Origin: Bacteroidota bacterium | GTDB taxonomy: Bacteria > Bacteroidota > Bacteroidia > Cytophagales > Cyclobacteriaceae | Assembly (NCBI GenBank): GCA_003242315.1 | Contig: QGUY01000221.1 | Location: 1-6,630, forward strand | Length of the DNA stretch: 6,630 bases | Reading direction: 5' to 3' | Shown here: positions 5,089-6,630 of the stretch, piece after piece | Numbering within the stretch: position 1 is the stretch's first letter | Layout: each line of letters begins with the position of its first letter | Translations under genes and position numbers: made by a program | The notes under the pieces: generated by a model | What the model was told of the DNA's origin: nothing | Database searches by the model: none | The model's input: only the letters and a program-made list of their open reading frames with translations

Positions 5089-6630
5089 TCAGAAGTCAGG
5101 CATACCCACCGCAGACGCATCAATGACCTGGCCCGCTTTGAGCAATCTGTCACGCAGCGTTTGATAATCTACCTGCTGAACAGGCCGTTCATTCTCAATC
5201 GCCCATGCCGCAGCTATCCCGCATGCCTGGCCCAGGGACATATAAGTGAACTCAATCCTTATCGCGCCGTAAGCCACGTGGCTTGATGACACACAAGTTG
5301 GCGTCAGTATATTTGTACACTCTTCTGGTTTGGGCACAAGGGAGCGATAGGATATCCCGAAGGGTCTCCATGAATTACCTCCGAACACAAATCCTTCATT
5401 GTAGGCAAAGCCGTCTTTTACGATTCTACGTGCCGAATGCAGGTCTGGCGGCCAATAGGCGACAGCAACCGGATCTTCGACCGGCGTAGGATTGTGTCTC
5501 AGCGTATGCTGCTCTGTAATGACATAATCGGACACCATACGACGCGCATCCCGAACATAGAATTGCCTTGGCCATCCCCCATTGTCAACAAATTCATCTT
5601 TACACAGGCCCCATCGTTTCCATGTGTTCTGAAGAGCAGAATCAAGCTGCCCGACCTCCGCGTCATTCGCCAGAAAGTAAAACAGGCCTTGAGTAAATTG
5701 TTTGTGCTGATCAAAGATTGCCTGTCGGGTAGCGTAATTCCCATTCGGGTAGTCGTGATTCATCCCGTACAAATTGTGCGAGAGGTCATGCCACGCACCA
5801 AGATCGGTTTTTCCGTTAGGGATGCTTGCGCGCGGCACATACAGCTTTCCACCCGCCTTCAGATATCGTAAGTATATTTCATACTGTGAGCGGTCGTAGT
5901 GCTCCGGCGCGGTGAAGGCTATACGGTTGTCTGGACTCTCAGTAAGACACATTCGAAAGCAATAGGCCTGAATAGACTTGTCTCCTGTACCCGGTGTACC
6001 CAACGGCTCATCCTGGATAGTAGCGATCAGGCCGCTGGTTGAGTCCCCTGGAATGACATAGGGATCCACTTTCACTGAGAACTGTGCATGGGTGGTTTCC
6101 CCGCGTATACCGTTCTTGGTCTCACCATACACGTCGTTCCCTTCCCGTCCCCACGTTACTGAAACTCCGGCGGCGGCCAGCAGGTCCCCTTCCAAGCTCG
6201 CATCAACAAAGATTTTTCCCTCTAATACAGTCCCGCCAGTAGTCTTTATTGATCGGATCACAGTTCCCGTTTTGGCCATGGCATCCTGCGATTCACTCAA
6301 CGGTGAGTTAAGGAATATGGAGATGGGATACTCTGCCAGCCATTGTCCGATGACCTCTTCTGCAACATGCGGTTCAAATCTCCACAGCATTGTATTTTTT
6401 CCGCCGGAACTAAGACTGCCTTCAAATTCGTCCAGACGACCGTAGCGCTGTGCGATCCTCTTGTAGAACTCCAGGGCAAGACCGCCAACGGCTGGACTAT
6501 TTCTAAACTCTTGATGGTTATCGATGTCAGTGCCGCCAAGACCATTGACGATAATCCCTCCTACATGCGATGATGGCTCAACCAATGCAACCGACCTCCC
6601 TTCACGGGCGAGTTGAATGGCGGCCATAAT
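5089..6630 (-). CDS. FAD-dependent oxidoreductase of the PF12831 family, N-terminus cut by window edge
   Basis: A flavoprotein oxidoreductase; 513 residues are visible. The first in-window ATG (6627) is not the true start: the reading continues through an Ile codon at 6630, and MAAIQLAREGRSVALVEP is the helix and second strand of a Rossmann fold whose glycine-rich dinucleotide loop must lie just outside. Numbering from that Met: Glu17 (VEP), likely ribose-binding; VGGIIVNGLGGTD (22-34); FVDASLEGDLLAAAGVSVTWGRE (140-162), the family's DA-EGDL-AAAGV signature; QAYCFRMCLT (220-229); and a C-terminal block SYRSLVPKPEECTNIL (426-441), SSSHVAYGAIRIE (447-459), LGQACGIAAAWA (465-476). The substrate is unknown; relatives often lie in carbohydrate-related loci. 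Any export signal would be in the missing N-terminus. The protein ends at TGA 5091-5089, 186 bases before the lipoprotein gene on the same strand. Confidence 0.9.
   Translation of the reverse strand: MMAAIQLAREGRSVALVEPSSHVGGIIVNGLGGTDIDNHQEFRNSPAVGGLALEFYKRIAQRYGRLDEFEGSLSSGGKNTMLWRFEPHVAEEVIGQWLAEYPISIFLNSPLSESQDAMAKTGTVIRSIKTTGGTVLEGKIFVDASLEGDLLAAAGVSVTWGREGNDVYGETKNGIRGETTHAQFSVKVDPYVIPGDSTSGLIATIQDEPLGTPGTGDKSIQAYCFRMCLTESPDNRIAFTAPEHYDRSQYEIYLRYLKAGGKLYVPRASIPNGKTDLGAWHDLSHNLYGMNHDYPNGNYATRQAIFDQHKQFTQGLFYFLANDAEVGQLDSALQNTWKRWGLCKDEFVDNGGWPRQFYVRDARRMVSDYVITEQHTLRHNPTPVEDPVAVAYWPPDLHSARRIVKDGFAYNEGFVFGGNSWRPFGISYRSLVPKPEECTNILTPTCVSSSHVAYGAIRIEFTYMSLGQACGIAAAWAIENERPVQQVDYQTLRDRLLKAGQVIDASAVGMPDF

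Noticed and set aside
5437..5871. 144-codon plus-strand open frame
   Set aside because: Antisense shadow of the FAD oxidoreductase, whose own frame carries the conserved family motifs throughout.
6625..6627. ATG at 6627 as start of the FAD oxidoreductase
   Set aside because: Starting here would remove the first strand and glycine-rich loop of the FAD-binding fold. The frame is open to the window edge, so the true start is upstream.

Overview
The window looks like a piece of a Bacteroidota chromosome, most likely a moderate-GC member of the Cytophagales type. This is inference from gene content (a Tat-exported PF01261 isomerase, a PF12831 FAD oxidoreductase, a lipoprotein carrying a single CXXCH heme motif, a DUF2214 protein) and from the absence of Shine-Dalgarno sequences before the main genes. 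No rRNA or marker gene fixes the lineage. There are five protein-coding genes, two of them cut by the window edges. Coding density is high and no gene-free stretch exceeds about 190 bases. I see no tRNA, rRNA, CRISPR array, insertion sequence or integration scar.

Layout. Positions 1-1192 (minus) hold most of a YbdG-type miniconductance mechanosensitive channel, missing only its extreme C-terminus. A 174-base divergent gap with two small inverted repeats separates it from a four-helix DUF2214 membrane protein at 1367-1810 (plus). That gene converges, with 12 bases between stop codons, on a minus-strand block read from right to left: a PF12831 FAD-dependent oxidoreductase (5089 to beyond 6630), a 186-base gap, a 715-residue heme-motif propeller lipoprotein (2755-4902), a 65-base gap, and a Tat-signal sugar-isomerase-like TIM barrel (1823-2689).

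The three minus-strand genes may form one functional unit. The isomerase carries a twin-arginine signal and the 715-residue protein has a lipoprotein signal, so both act outside the cytoplasm. The third is a flavin oxidoreductase whose N-terminus, and so whose location, lies outside the window. A plausible reading is extracytoplasmic oxidation and rearrangement of a sugar or related small organic compound, with the heme protein as possible electron carrier. The substrate cannot be read from the sequence, and co-transcription is not proven.

The least expected structure lies just before the lipoprotein gene. A strong Shine-Dalgarno sequence precedes a 19-codon reading frame whose stop overlaps the lipoprotein start (ATGA). 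The same Shine-Dalgarno can pair perfectly over 7 bases with a CU-rich stretch just upstream of the lipoprotein start. Two further hairpins lie upstream, and both pair fully only in the minus-strand RNA. Together these suggest a candidate translational control leader. I see no recognisable defence system or mobile element.
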